From NCBI GenBank assembly GCA_022494885.1, contig JAGVSM010001374.1, forward strand, positions 84,562 to 148,561: DNA of 64,000 nt, given 5' to 3'. Of this stretch, positions 1 through 11,022 are shown piece after piece (the stretch's first letter is position 1; the number at the start of each line of letters is the position of its first letter). Both the position numbers and the translations under genes were made by a program. This stretch comes from Micrasema longulum (lineage: Eukaryota > Arthropoda > Insecta > Trichoptera > Brachycentridae). Below the pieces are notes generated by a model, which was not told where the DNA came from, searched no databases, and saw nothing but the letters and a program-made list of their open reading frames with translations.

Positions 1-465
1 GTGAAGCAACCTCCCTAATTCAACCTCCATAATACCGTCAATACGGTCTCTATGTAGATCATAATAATTATTCTAATACACTGTTGTCTTTTGATCTATG
101 AATAATAAATAATAATTTGATTATCCTTGGTTTAAGGAAGTTATTGGTTCAGGTGAACACAGAGATAATGTAGAACTATAGGTAACTAGTTGGTGTACAC
201 TCTACACACAGTGTTAAGTACACACATTGGAGTAAGTATGTACATAATAAATATGTGGTCATGCTTTACAAAAAATGTGAATTATTGGAATAAAAGTTGA
301 TTAGAATATGTGCAATATTCAAATTATTATTATTTGACATTTATTATTGAAATAATTTGTAATATATTAGATTTATCATAAAATATAATTAATAAATACT
401 TAACTAGGCACTGTTATAATTTTTTTTATTTGTAAATAGAAATAAGTTCTCAAATATTATCTATT
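1..465. other. AT-rich intergenic sequence
   Basis: No open frame with recognisable similarity, RNA gene or repeat boundary is visible here. It is simple AT-rich sequence running up to the target duplication of the first P-like element. Confidence 0.5.
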
Positions 466-473
466 CTCGTATC

Positions 474-1270
474 CATAGAATTAAAAATAGTCCAGAAACC
501 GCATACGCACATCAAACAGAAGGCGACTCAACTACTCATAAATGAGTAGGTCTACGTTTTGACCCATTAGTTTTTTTGTGGACGTCGTTCAGAACGCAAC
601 TCCTGATTCGAATTTAACCATGCCGTGTTGTGTCCTTTTAAAGTGTAAAAATACTGCTAGGATCTTAAAGAAACACGATGCAATCGCATTTCATGTGTAA
701 TTAGCGAATGAATGTGTATATAACAAATGCATTACTTAAAAATTGAATTATTTTTCTATCTGTCAGATTGTCGAGGAAACAAAATAAAAATTTTGTTGCC
801 AGAGAAGTATATTTTTTTACCCTACTTTGCTCATCTAATGAGAGAATTAATGAAGATTGGATCTCGGATTAAACAACTCTGTGGTGGACATTTGAGCGAC
901 ATTATCTTCGAAACATCAAATATTATTTAACATGATATAAAAATATCAATTTTATGTAAAATAAAATTTGTTTTATATTTTAAGTTTAAAGTTCATTAAT
1001 TCAATTACTCTTATTAAATGACCCTTTACTTATCTACTCTGTTGTGTCAATCAATATTTCCGCGTGCACAATTAAATTTAGAGAAATTAACAGATTGCTT
1101 TTTTTTACCTTACATTTGTGTTATGATTATATTTTTCCCGTCGTGCAAATTACGCGGCGACATCACGAATGCGCGCGGCGAAAGTGAGGCATAGTGGGGG
1201 ATTTTTTGGACACAGTCCGATGTATTGAAATATGATTCTACGCTCCTTCTGGACTATTCTTAATTCTATG
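474..1270 (+). mobile_element. P-like nonautonomous DNA transposon, copy 1, with intact ends
   Basis: The element begins CATAGAATTAAAAATAGTCC and ends with the inverse of that motif (GGACTATTCTTAATTCTATG), giving terminal inverted repeats of about 20 bp. It is flanked on both sides by the 8-bp direct repeat CTCGTATC (466-473 and 1271-1278). An 8-bp duplication and a CA-starting end fit the P superfamily, though hAT and Merlin elements also make 8-bp duplications. A short THAP-like reading frame lies at 620-700. A frame near 830-930 ends in a GGHLSDIIF motif typical of the C-terminus of mariner-type (IS630) transposases, so the interior may be chimeric. A palindrome CTACTCATAAATGAGTAG lies at about 533-550. 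Related copies lie at 46710-47511 (intact ends), 21148-21427 (truncated) and 30451-31020 (diverged). No full transposase is present. Confidence 0.8.
620..700 (+). pseudogene. THAP-domain-like N-terminal remnant inside the P-like element
   Basis: A 26-codon frame starts MPCCVLLKCKN and continues to AIAFHV before a stop. The Met-Pro-x-C-C...C-x-N start followed by an aromatic FH motif resembles the first zinc-binding half of a THAP domain, the DNA-binding module of P-element transposases. Only the first cysteines are present; the downstream C-x2-H part is missing. The equivalent frame in the copy at 46.8 kb keeps MPCC but has an early stop, so neither is functional. The family call is inferred from a short stretch. 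Confidence 0.45.
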
Positions 1271-1448
1271 CTCGTATCTCTGTTATCATATATTTTGCGT
1301 CAAATAAGTTTCCACTATAATTTATTTTTAAAAATGTATTATCAAGGTTTTGGGTGTTTTTGTGATTGTTTTTTTTGGTGTAATACATGTAATTTTTATT
1401 TTAAGTTCTCATAAAATATTCCATGTATTTAAAATATTGTTTAAGGGT

Positions 1449-1985
1449 TTAATTGACTTCTCTTGTTTTGTTTTCTGTAATATTATTTTGTTTGCTCTTA
1501 ACATTTGGAAATATCAATATTTTGGATTGTATATCGTCGGCTGGGTAGTAAGAGTAATTTGGACTTCCATTTAATACAGCTCCCTTAGCTAAAGAATCGG
1601 CTTTTTCATTACCTGGAATACCATGATAGCTCGGAATCCAGACTAGGGAAACCTGAGCATTTTTTTGTTTCACTAAGTATAATTTTTCGCAAATTTGGAA
1701 TACAATTTGGGATTGGGCTTGTTTGAAGGGATTGCTACTAATTTTTTGAAGTGAGCTTAAGGAGTCAGATAAAATGAGGCATTTAAAAAAAAAAATGATC
1801 AAAATATAGGAAAGAGTTTCTCTTAAAGCCAATTATTCCGCGGTGAAAACTGACGAAGGCTGAGGAAGTTTGAATTGAGCACAGTGACCATCATCGTGAC
1901 TGTAAAAAGACGCTCCTGAAAAGCCAGACATTTCCAATTTGGATCCGTTTGTGAAAAATATTGACCAGTCTTTCCATTTGGATTA
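1449..1985 (-). pseudogene. Non-LTR retrotransposon RNase H domain relic
   Basis: On the minus strand the translation runs from a decayed FTNGSK start (normally FTDGSK) through FTAE-stop-LALRETL to VSLVWIPSYHGIPGNEKADSLAKGA. This order of motifs is the RNase H domain carried by Jockey/I/R1-type non-LTR retrotransposons; the last motif holds the histidine and aspartate of the active-site region. An in-frame stop after FTAE and the Asp-to-Asn change in the first motif show that it is dead. No reverse transcriptase is attached upstream, so it is a truncated or rearranged insertion. Confidence 0.75.
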
Positions 1986-2525
1986 AATTATAGAGATGAA
2001 AAGGGAGATTTATTCCCTACAGCGATATAAGTTATAATATTTGGTGAAAAAATATGATGAAAGTAATCTAGCTGGTCCTACAAATGAAACTCCTCCAAAA
2101 TTTCAAAAGGAAAAAATTACACTCTCATTCAACCTTATGTCCCATCACGTCTTTGGTTTAAGAAAATTTTGCTGAACAAAAAAGATACATTACCATTGTT
2201 TAAATAATGGAAGGTTTTTCCCCAATATAACCAAAATATTCCTCTAATATACTCAGTATACCCTAATTGAATTTTAATTATTAATACTTATTTTGGCTTG
2301 CATAGAAATCCACAAACATAAAATAGCAATTATTTTTAGTATATAAGGAAACTTTGTAAATATTTAAGATAGTTTGTTTGAAAATGTCCTAACAAGACGA
2401 AACGCGTCACAATAAGTATACCCTTTGTATATTTTATAAAAAATAAAGTAGAATTATAATTCAATAAACTTGTTTTATTTTGGATACATTACCAAATTAA
2501 AAAAGATACATCCACCATTTGTCGA

Positions 2526-2714
2526 ATGAGGATAGGGCATTGCTGTATGAGGACTCACCTAGCGATAATTGGTGTCTTTGACTCCCCCATTTGCGATTGT
2601 CGTTTAGAAGAAGAAGATCTCAACCACTTATTCTTTGTTTACCCAATAAATGACCAAATGCCAACCTTTTTTAAGACTTTGGCACCACTAATTTCTCTTC
2701 CTACAAATATCTAG
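2526..2714 (+). pseudogene. Non-LTR retrotransposon C-terminal tail fragment
   Basis: The 62-codon frame reads MRIGHCCMRTHL...SPICDCRLEEEDLNHLFFVYP. The pattern R-x-G-H...H-L...P-x-C-x-C...E-D-L-x-H is the cysteine/histidine tail that follows RNase H in several insect non-LTR elements. It lies on the strand opposite to the RNase H relic 0.5 kb away, so the two are separate insertions or an inverted piece. The upstream stretch 1990-2525 shows nothing else recognisable except an oligo pattern near 2383-2405. Confidence 0.5.
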
Positions 2715-3288
2715 CTCATCTTAGCCAGCAGGGATACATACAACTTTTTGCTTAATTTAAAAAAAATAACGGAATCGATTTGTAGCTCGACTGGGGCCTG
2801 TTGTTGGATCAGTGACAGTAGCATGAGTATGGGTGGAGGATTGATCGTTTGGTGGGGGGATTCTCCTTTTTAGTTTTGAAACGAGAAAGGAGAGAACTTT
2901 CTTGGAACTGTTAGACTTACCTATGTTTATGTTGCTTGCAGACCCGACGGTTGGGCCTGGTTGCTGGTTGCGTACTGCAAACCAGTTTGTTTATAAAATA
3001 ATTCAACATGACATTGGCAAAAGCATCAAATTTATTTTACAACGCCATTTTATTTTTTAAAAAAACATTTGGAAATATAAATTTTGTTTTTTTTATTATT
3101 ATTATTAAAAACAGATAATACAAAAAGTACATATTATACTCCCAGGAGTTACTAAAGAAACTCATTTGGGACCGTACATAAGAAAAATAATTTTTTTGAC
3201 AATACATAATATCATACAAATTAATACATCTGAAATAAAAAGAAAAAAATAATGTATAAGAAACATAAAACACCAATTTATATAAACT

Positions 3289-4008
3289 ACATTAATAATT
3301 ATCACTATCAAAAAGATTTAAGAAATATTTTTTAATTGCGACACTTCTGGATTTTTTATTCAATTTTTTGTGTCTTAGCTCATCAGGCAGTTTATTATAT
3401 TCGGAATGGCCAATATTTTCCAAGGACCTACTGCCAAACTTTGTTGAGCGAAACTTAGACACATGAAGATTCACTGAATAACGCGTATTGTAATAATGAA
3501 TATTATGACCAAATGTGTATTTTAAATTTGAGTGAGCAGAAAAGTTTATGATATTTAAAATAGTAATGGTTATGTCATGCAGTGGCATTACCTTGAAAGG
3601 AAGTATCTTTGTTTGCCGGTAGATATCCTTGACATGGGAATCCCATTTATGTTCAAGAATGTTTCTTAGAGCTCTGTTCTAAAGAATTTGTATTTCCGAG
3701 ATCTGATTTTTGCTGGCAAAACCCCATATGCATGATAAATAAGATAGGTGGGAATGAATCATAGCGTAGTAGACGGCAAACAAAACGGAATGAGGAAGCA
3801 AGCCTCGAAGTCTATGCAATACGCCAGTTACGGGTGCTATTTTTGATTTTACATGCTCAAATTGGTAGCTCCATGGAAGTTTGGAGTCAATAAATAGTCC
3901 CAAGTATTTAGTTACATTGGTCTTTTCAATATAGCCAGTTCCGAGAGAAATATTGATATTTAAGTCCTGTTTGTTCCCGAAAATCATATAACATGTTTCT
4001 GGCTAATA
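3289..4008 (-). pseudogene. CR1/Jockey-type reverse transcriptase C-terminal relic
   Basis: The minus strand encodes CYMIFGNKQ...KYLGLFIDSKLPW, then HRLRGLLP..VYYAMIHSHLSYLSCIWG, a single in-frame TAG at 3679-3681, and then NRALRNIL...YNTRYSVNLHVSKFRSTKFG..YNKLPDELR before the normal stop near 3289. These are the thumb and C-terminal motifs of CR1/Jockey-like non-LTR reverse transcriptases. Reading frame is otherwise kept, so decay is recent or slow. The 5' part of the element is missing (5' truncation is usual for such insertions). The 3' untranslated part probably extends down to about 3040. Confidence 0.8.
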
Positions 4009-4227
4009 ATAACAGTGGACTAAATAGGCCATGTAAATAATGAAAAAAAGTTCAAAGACCCATTATTCTCCATATACATATGTTGTATTCATGCTACTGA
4101 GACATGAACTTCCTATAAAATCAATAGAGAAAATAATATTAAATAATGATTTTGGTAAAGAATATTGTGTTGGAGGTGTATACTGAGAATCAAGCAAAAC
4201 CAGACTTATGAATCTAAGATTAGAGCA

Positions 4228-4395
4228 TCAATTTATTTTATCTCACGGAGAGGTCCGAGCTTCGAATCCCGTTCAACCACAACTTGATTCCCATTTTTCA
4301 AACGTGAGTAAATTACAACTCATTGAAAATAGCCCCAAAAATTAAAGTATATGGATAAATCAAAGAGGATGCAAATATCACTTTCTTTTCTTTAA
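4228..4395 (+). repeat. tRNA-derived SINE family A, 5'-damaged copy
   Basis: Contains GAGGTCCGAGCTTCGAATCCC (decayed B box), then CTACCACAACTTG-like sequence, TTTCCATTTT and a tail matching the copies at 15996, 17203 and 36058. The tRNA-like head is incomplete here. Confidence 0.65.
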
Positions 4396-4614
4396 AAAAA
4401 AATGGCTTATCGAATTGTGAAAAATTGATTGGTATTTACGACTATTTAGAAAAAATTGAGTTTTTCTAGAATATTGGGTCATTTGTTACTCGAATTGTAA
4501 CAAAAAATACACATATTAAAAAACATGTTTACCGATTTTGATGCAACAATTGAATTTAGATTTTTAAAGATTGAAAATACATTACAATTTATTACATCTT
4601 TTGAACTTTTCCGC

Positions 4615-4870
4615 CTTGTAGTTTAATGGTCAGCGCATTTGCCTACCATGCAAGAGATTTCCGGTGCGATCCAACATGCTTGACATGAAATATTGATTTG
4701 AAAAGATACTCGTAGTTTTATACAAGAATATTTCATAATATCTGGACTGGCACCTGCAGCATAAGACTGATTATCTTATCTTCATTGAACAGAAATGATC
4801 AAGATACGCTGCAATTGGTGCACCAATGCAGAGGTCTATACACCATCAAGTGTGGAAAGGGAATGATGAT
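4615..4870 (+). repeat. tRNA-derived SINE family B copy
   Basis: The head reads CTTGTAGTTTAATGGTCAGC (A-box-like), CCTACCATGCAAGAGATTTC and a decayed B box. It is followed by a body with ACTGGCACCTGCAGCATAAG, GATCAAGATACGCTGCAATT and an end rich in GATGATGA. The closest copy lies at 59605-59850; others are at 29258-29530 and 34430-34826. Confidence 0.75.
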
Positions 4871-5087
4871 GACTATTGAACTTTAACCATGTGTATTTGA
4901 ACATTAACAAGTTATATTTAAACATTTTAAATTAAATTGCTTTGACGATAGATTATCCGAAATTGATATCTAAAAACATCAATAGTTAATGTGATATTTT
5001 TGTAAATAAAGCCTAAACCACTTAAAACATACCTGATAAGTTTACTTAAAGATACCAATATGTTGACATAATATTTTATTATAATTA

Positions 5088-5264
5088 TTAACATATTACA
5101 ACAGAGATGAAGAACATTTAAGAGAAGTCTAGGCATATACAGGGCTTATGACCTGTCATTGGCTGGTTTAAGTGGCCACATTCTGCCCATATTTGGTATT
5201 CCTTCAATTCTTTCATCTGTTGATGTTTGTGAAGTTGTTCTTCATCTCTGTTGTAATATGTTAA
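5088..5264. repeat. Perfect 29-bp inverted repeat with 119-bp spacer
   Basis: Arms at 5088-5116 and 5236-5264 are exact reverse complements (core ACAACAGAGATGAAGAACA). No target duplication is obvious. It may be a small foldback element or the remains of one. Confidence 0.7.
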
Positions 5265-5299
5265 TGTTAACAGCTCCCCAGGGAGTTGAATCCAGTCCT

Positions 5300-5625
5300 T
5301 GTCTACAAAAATTTGGACAAACTCAAAATATTATTAATTTATTTTATTTGGGATTTTTACAGCTATTACATAATCAAAATAAGTAGAAAAATATTAACTA
5401 TGCTAAAGCCAATTAAAAAAATCCACTGTAAATATAATGACACATAATATATAAGAAAAGAAGTTTAGTAATTGTATTTGTGTGACGTTTGTATTTATGT
5501 GTATGTGAATGTGTGTATGCGTGAATGAATGAGGGAGAGGATACATGTGCGATACATGTGTGGGAATGAATGAGGGAGAGGGTGCGTGTGTGTGGGTGTG
5601 GGTGCATAAGTATAAAAAAATAATT
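5300..5625 (+). repeat. Dispersed repeat with GT-rich and GAATGAATGAGGGAGAG minisatellite
   Basis: The stretch holds AATGAATGAGGGAGAGG twice inside TG-rich DNA. The same segment, including the AATTAAAAAAATCCA(C/T)TGTAAAT block, recurs in reverse orientation at 36345-36600, so this is an interspersed element rather than a local microsatellite. The parent family is not recognised. Confidence 0.65.
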
Positions 5626-5649
5626 GTTTAAAACTTGTAATTGTATTAA

Positions 5650-6906
5650 AAATGGTACAATAAAGAGCTTAGTAAAAAGTTAGAAACCTTATAAGTTATG
5701 ACGAAGTACATTTTCTTTATCATTGGACGGGTGCCCTATTTTTGGCTACTTTTAGAAAATGTTTACTATTAAAATTTCACCACTGCTGCAATAATGGGTA
5801 TAACTTTGGTTTCAAAGAGCCACAGAATAGATCATACACTCATCTTTTAGGTTTAAGAGGAGTGTATACCAAGACTCAATTATTTTTTAAGTATGAAATA
5901 ACTGTTTGTGTCTAGTTTGGGTTATTATAAATTATGCAAATGTTTTTTAAATTTGTCACAAGTGAATTCCGATTTCATCAATAAAAATATGACTGCTTAT
6001 TTACTCCAATAACTGTGTTGGCTAGTTGTTTTATTTTTTCTTCCAAGGGTTATGTAAATTACTATAGTTAAATTTTTTTATTTAAAAATTATATAACCTT
6101 CAAAGATATGAAAAGGGCCTTATCACAAAAATTAGTAATTTGAATATTTTTTTCTTATCCAAAAATATATATCTGACTCCAGACTTTTGGTATTTTTTAA
6201 ATATATTTTGTAAATATAATTAACAAAGCTTGATTTACTTGCTTTATTGCAAATTAATGTTTTAGTACATTCTCTGGAATGATACTTATTGTAACGAGGA
6301 TTGCCAGATGCGCTGAAAAATACAAAATTTTGACTCTAAGAATGTGTTATAAAATCATTATGTGTATGCATTGACCTATTAATACACACAGACGCGCCTT
6401 GAGCCCTAAAAAAATATGACACTTATCCCATGTCCAAACGCTCAATGACTGGGCATGAGCCTAACAGGTATTTAGTCATTCTTTAACTGCCAACCAGGTA
6501 TGATGTGAACTAGATGTTTACAATTGAAAACAAAATACCTGCTTTTGTCATGAAAGCGTGTAAAACCTGTTTGGATAAACATTTAAAAAAGGATGGATTA
6601 ACTTTTCATTAGTAGCTATTTGTTTATGAGTGATAAACAAAGCTTAAAATAATTCATATTTGAATATAAGTATTATTTCTTGTATATGTCAATTACGCTT
6701 AGCGGCACAATAGCTAAGCTCTTCTTATTAATAGGGATGCACTGGTGGGAATACTTTTTTTAACATTAATTAAGCATTCCCTTAAGTCAAGTAAAAATAT
6801 ATAAATTATAATGAATTTAAGGAAAGAATCTGATTGGGATCCACAAAAAAAATATGTTGTTTGTAAACATGTAAATAAAAAACTTTTTTTTTACACCAAA
6901 ACTGAG
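5650..6906. other. Unassigned AT-rich stretch
   Basis: No gene, RNA or repeat boundary recognised. Short open frames here have no family features. Confidence 0.4.
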
Positions 6907-6908
6907 TA

Positions 6909-7081
6909 CCGCGAAACCGTCCAATTTTTCCCTGGATGGATATTTTGCCCAAACAGTCTAATCTATGATCAACCTTTAAAAAAACATATTTCCATTTGAT
7001 TTCGGTAAATTTGGTACCAAATCATAGATTAGACTGTTTGGGCAAAATATCCATCCAGGGCAAAATTCGACGGTTTCGCGG
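6909..7081. mobile_element. 173-bp foldback MITE with TA target duplication
   Basis: The two arms (about 6909-6972 and 7020-7081) are nearly perfect reverse complements beginning CCGCGAAACCGTCC. Both ends are flanked by TA (6907-6908 and 7082-7083), as expected for a Tc1/mariner-type nonautonomous element. Apart from a central loop of about 45 bp it is almost all terminal repeat. It has no coding capacity. Confidence 0.85.
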
Positions 7082-7154
7082 TATTCTCCCATTTTTAGTA
7101 GTATATGCAGGCTTCCCGAATGCAGCCCTGGAATAAATAGACACACTCTGTTAA

Positions 7155-7262
7155 GCTCTGGTTTCCTAGGAAAACGGTGCCGATATCTTAACGGCCGTAT
7201 GAACGGTGATGCGGTGAACGGCCGCCGAAACGGTGACTAGAGAGTGGTTTCCTAGGAAAACG
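7155..7262 (+). mobile_element. Half copy of the TTAA-flanked palindromic MITE
   Basis: Starts TTAAGCTCTGGTTTCCTAGG (TTAA at 7151-7154) and matches the left arm of the element at 33670-33900, including ATCTTAACGGCCGTA and GAACGGTGATGCGGTG. The right arm is absent. Confidence 0.75.
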
Positions 7263-7289
7263 TCATATCTGGCGGCCACGACAGCTTAT

Positions 7290-10276
7290 CTGTCAAAAAT
7301 ATGCCCTAGAATGCGATCTGTCATTAGTACGATTTCGTGTCACTACGTTTATGTATGTATATATTTACAGTGCCGGATCAAAGGGGATCAAGTGCCTTGT
7401 TCCTTGCTCAAAGGGATGGGAATATATGCATTTGTAATTTAATAGGAGCATGTTATTCTTCCCTCCCTTGTAACTGAACCAATGGTAGGTCCGTATTTGT
7501 GTATAAGTAAGATAAAGAGTTGAACATAAAATGAACATTTGAAAATAAATACCACCTAAGCTATTTGTAAGCCAATTATATTTTATTATCAGAAAACAGG
7601 TAATAAAATGAAACAATTATTTCTTATCTTCATAATAAATTTAATATTTCAAAGAGAATAACAAATTAATAAGTACACTAAAATATAAAACATTTATGTA
7701 AATGCAATTTTTGGTAATATTCACAATTATTTACAAATTAAATACAAATATATTGTGCATAAACACATGGCACATACCTAATTATAACATTTTCAGGAAT
7801 TCGATACAATAATTTAGATCATATAATGAACTATACAAGAACATGAAATTGTTTTAAATGGCAATAGGAACACCACTCAATTTGCATTACAATTAAGAAA
7901 AATAAAAATAATTCTATGACTTAAATATAAAGGATAAAAATCAACAATTTACATTATCATATGTACATAGAAAGCCAGTCTTTATAAAAGCTTTAGACAA
8001 AATAGTTATAATACAACCAAAAATTTATAAAACAGGTAAATAAATATGACAAATGTATCGCATTGGTAAAATTGAAATAATTGTATCCAAAACAAGCACT
8101 AAAATAATATATTTTGAATTGTTTCATACAAAATCCCATTTTTACCTATGCGTATATGGGGTGCTTATCGAATTTGACAATAACAACTTATACCAATGTG
8201 TCAAGCAAATAACCAACCTTATCATAAGAACCTTAATATCAACATTGTAGAACCTACTTCCGGAGGTACTGTGTAGGGTAGTCTAACTCTTCAGACATTT
8301 TAGCGTGAGTTGTTTTGTTCTATATGCAGCCCGACCAATGCGAATTGGTAAAACAGTGAGGCCACCGGTGTTACATTTCTACATTCTAAAATGATAGTGC
8401 AAAAATCTACTGTTTGCCAATTAGGGCTGGCCTCGTTAATTTCTTTAGATTATTAAATTGATATTTCCAATCAATAAATTATATCACTAGATTCAGCCAT
8501 TTAAAACGTACTGGAGAAATTAAAAAAATATGTATTAAAAAATACACATTGTAATATTAGACAAAATAAATAATCTAAAATATATTTTTTAGACAAAATT
8601 CACATAGAACACACATTAATTAAAAATATTGTTTGTTTAAAATATTTATTAGCCAGCGGTATGCAATTGCTTGGAAAACAAATAATATTCTTACTCTTAA
8701 TGGTAACCATATCTTCTCTGTTCTTGTTAGCAAAAAGGCATTTAGGCATTTCAATGTTTATTGCACTCTCCTGCATAGTTTCTAATTAAAAATAATACAC
8801 ATATACGCTAAATGAATATATTATTATTTAATATTTACATATTTGGAAAGCAGTATTCAAATTTTAAAAAACTTTTGCTATTGCAATGATCTTATTTGGT
8901 TGGCGTGTTTGTTATCTTAAAAAAAATATTGATTTTAAGATACAGTTTGTCAAGCTGATATAACATTTTTTTCAACAGTTTAACCAATGTTTGATTTTTG
9001 ATAGAATCAACAAAAAGTCAAATATAAAACAGTAATTTATAATGCATATTGGGTTAAGTAATGATTAAATTTGTTCGTGACGAAAAATACATCAAATGCA
9101 AATGTAAAGAACGGGTAAGTATAAATAATTAAAAATTGTTTGATTCATTTTGTCAAATAAACTGCCATTGTTTTTCCTATACATATTTATAAATAATAGT
9201 TAGTGTTATGAAATTTTATATTATACATAATTTGTAAATCAGTTTTATAATGAAAGGGATATATTGACAATGGAAGTTAAGATGAACAGATTTTTTTTTC
9301 ATGACTGAAAGAAAAATCAGTGAGTCAGGTGCAGAATTAATTATGTAGTTAACTCAAGTAATGAACGGTAATTAAATAGATTCATTGAAAAACTAAAATT
9401 TATAAAAATATGTTTTTGCTAAATGGGTCTGCAATCAAATTATCATATTCACCTCATATTATTAATTTTCATAAACAGTATAACTAAAACAATTTGTTCA
9501 AAGAAACACATGTTTTGATTTCCTTTACACAGGAAAGAAAATTCAAGGAAATTTAGGCACTTTGAATTTTATGATACTTAAATATAACACCAAATTTGAG
9601 ATTATCTCTTTGTATTGAAATTACTTTGTATTTTTTAATATATTTTTTTATTATAAATATTTCTTAATGTCATTTCTGAAGGGTTAAAAGATAAACATAC
9701 ATAATTGAATTATTATCATCCTGTTAAATAAAATAAAACAATATAGGTATGCCAAATGCTTATCTGTCTGCTAAACACATTAAATTTTAGGAGTTATTTT
9801 AATCTATAAAACTTAACTGACTGGAAAAAAAGATATCTACTCATTATTTATGAGTAAATTAAATACAATGTATGAGAGTAGATAGCTATATCCAATTACA
9901 GGGTAGGTTCAGTTTATTCAGTGACAATTATTAATTGAGTTATCATAGTATTGCAAAGTAATTTGATATATTTTTAAGAACATACCAATTACTGTAGGTA
10001 CATGTTTATAAATATGTATCATATTTTTTGGCTGATCAAGTGTAAGTTGGATTCATTCCAACTAGAGATGGACGTTTCGGTTATTTAAAAAGAGTAGTAG
10101 CAACAGTTATTGTTTCACTTCTTAAACTCTTTTGTGAAACAATTTCAAAAAACAGTTTAGAGGGCGTGGGCAAGAAAATTTGGTACAAGCAACTGTTGAA
10201 ACAGTTTCTAATATTTGAAGCACTAATTTTGTGGAACATTATTATCCGATATATTACAATGAAATAACTTAGTTTT
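7290..10276. other. Long AT-rich stretch without recognisable genes
   Basis: About 3 kb of AT-rich DNA with only short chance frames. I see no tRNA, splice-supported coding exon, transposase motif or clear repeat boundary. Confidence 0.45.
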
Positions 10277-10352
10277 TTGTATGTAGCACTGTATTTTTTA
10301 CAATTGAATAACCAAGTAGTTTTGGCAAAATACTATGCCTTCTTCAGGGTTA

Positions 10353-10600
10353 ATTTATTTATTTATTTATTCACACTCTTTATCAAAATACAATTCCATG
10401 TTCACTTTGCCCAGCTAACAAGGGTACATACCCCGTTCCAAGCTAGGCAAATTACAAACTAACATGATATAAACATTTACACTATTAGGGTAGAGTGGGT
10501 GTGGCTAAGGGAGAAGAGAGGGGGTAGAGACTGGGGGTTTATGTGTAGATTTAGGGAGAGGGAACATATTCAAAATATGACTATTACTTAAATTTATTCG
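10353..10600 (-). repeat. Nested non-LTR 3' end with TAAA-repeat tail
   Basis: TTTATTTATTTATT at its left edge is the reverse complement of a TAAATAAATAAA tail, placed exactly where the Penelope-like repeat is interrupted. The rest has no coding motif. The boundary at the right is approximate. Confidence 0.45.
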
Positions 10601-10629
10601 ATTATTAATAATATTTACATTGTTATTTA

Positions 10630-10885
10630 CGGCCTTTTTTGTTTATGTGTAAAATTTTAATACCATTTTCAAAATTAAATTAGTGATTATTTGTAAGAAT
10701 ATGTTCTGCAATCTTCGAAAAGTTGCTCTTTTTAAGACATCTTATGTGTTCTTTGAGTCTAGTTTTAAATGTGCGTGATGTTTTTCCAGCATAAAATTAA
10801 TTGCAGTCGTGACAAGTAAACTTGTAAATGCCCGATTTATCTAATTTATCAGTTTTTTGTTTCATATTTTTTAGTATATTTCCTA
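10630..10885 (-). pseudogene. GIY-YIG endonuclease domain of a Penelope-like element
   Basis: Minus-strand translation gives DKSGIYKFTCHDCN, a stop, FYAGKTSRTFKTRLKEHIRCLKKSNFS, then AEHILTNNH and a second stop. The GIYKxxC..C...YxGxTxRxxxxRxxEH pattern is the Penelope-type GIY-YIG nuclease with its two upstream cysteines. Two TAA codons interrupt it. The plus-strand fragment at 57690-58031 encodes the corresponding C-terminal half of a related nuclease. Confidence 0.8.
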
Positions 10886-10964
10886 TATTGCAGTTTGTGT
10901 AATATGCTGTATAAAATTTACACCCCCACGGTGTAAATTTTTTATGGTGTTAGTTTGTAATTAA

Positions 10965-11022
10965 CCCTGAAGAAGGGATAGTATTTAGCCGAAACTAGTT
11001 GGTAATTCAATTGCAAAAAATA
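10965..11022 (+). ncRNA. Hammerhead-ribozyme-like motif in the Penelope pseudo-LTR
   Basis: The right repeat reads AACC-CTGAAGA, a short stem region, GCC-GAAAC, TAGTT, then GGTAATTC. CUGANGA and GAAA are the two conserved core boxes of hammerhead ribozymes, and the outer segments ACC/GGT can pair. One extra base lies between CUGAAGA and stem II, and helix III would be tiny, so self-cleavage is uncertain. The left copy at 10302-10350 has lost GAAA. A better-paired relative lies at 55870-55916. Confidence 0.4.

Noticed and set aside
5413..5607. A minus-strand frame rich in His and Thr
   Set aside because: It is translation of the GT-rich minisatellite, not a protein.
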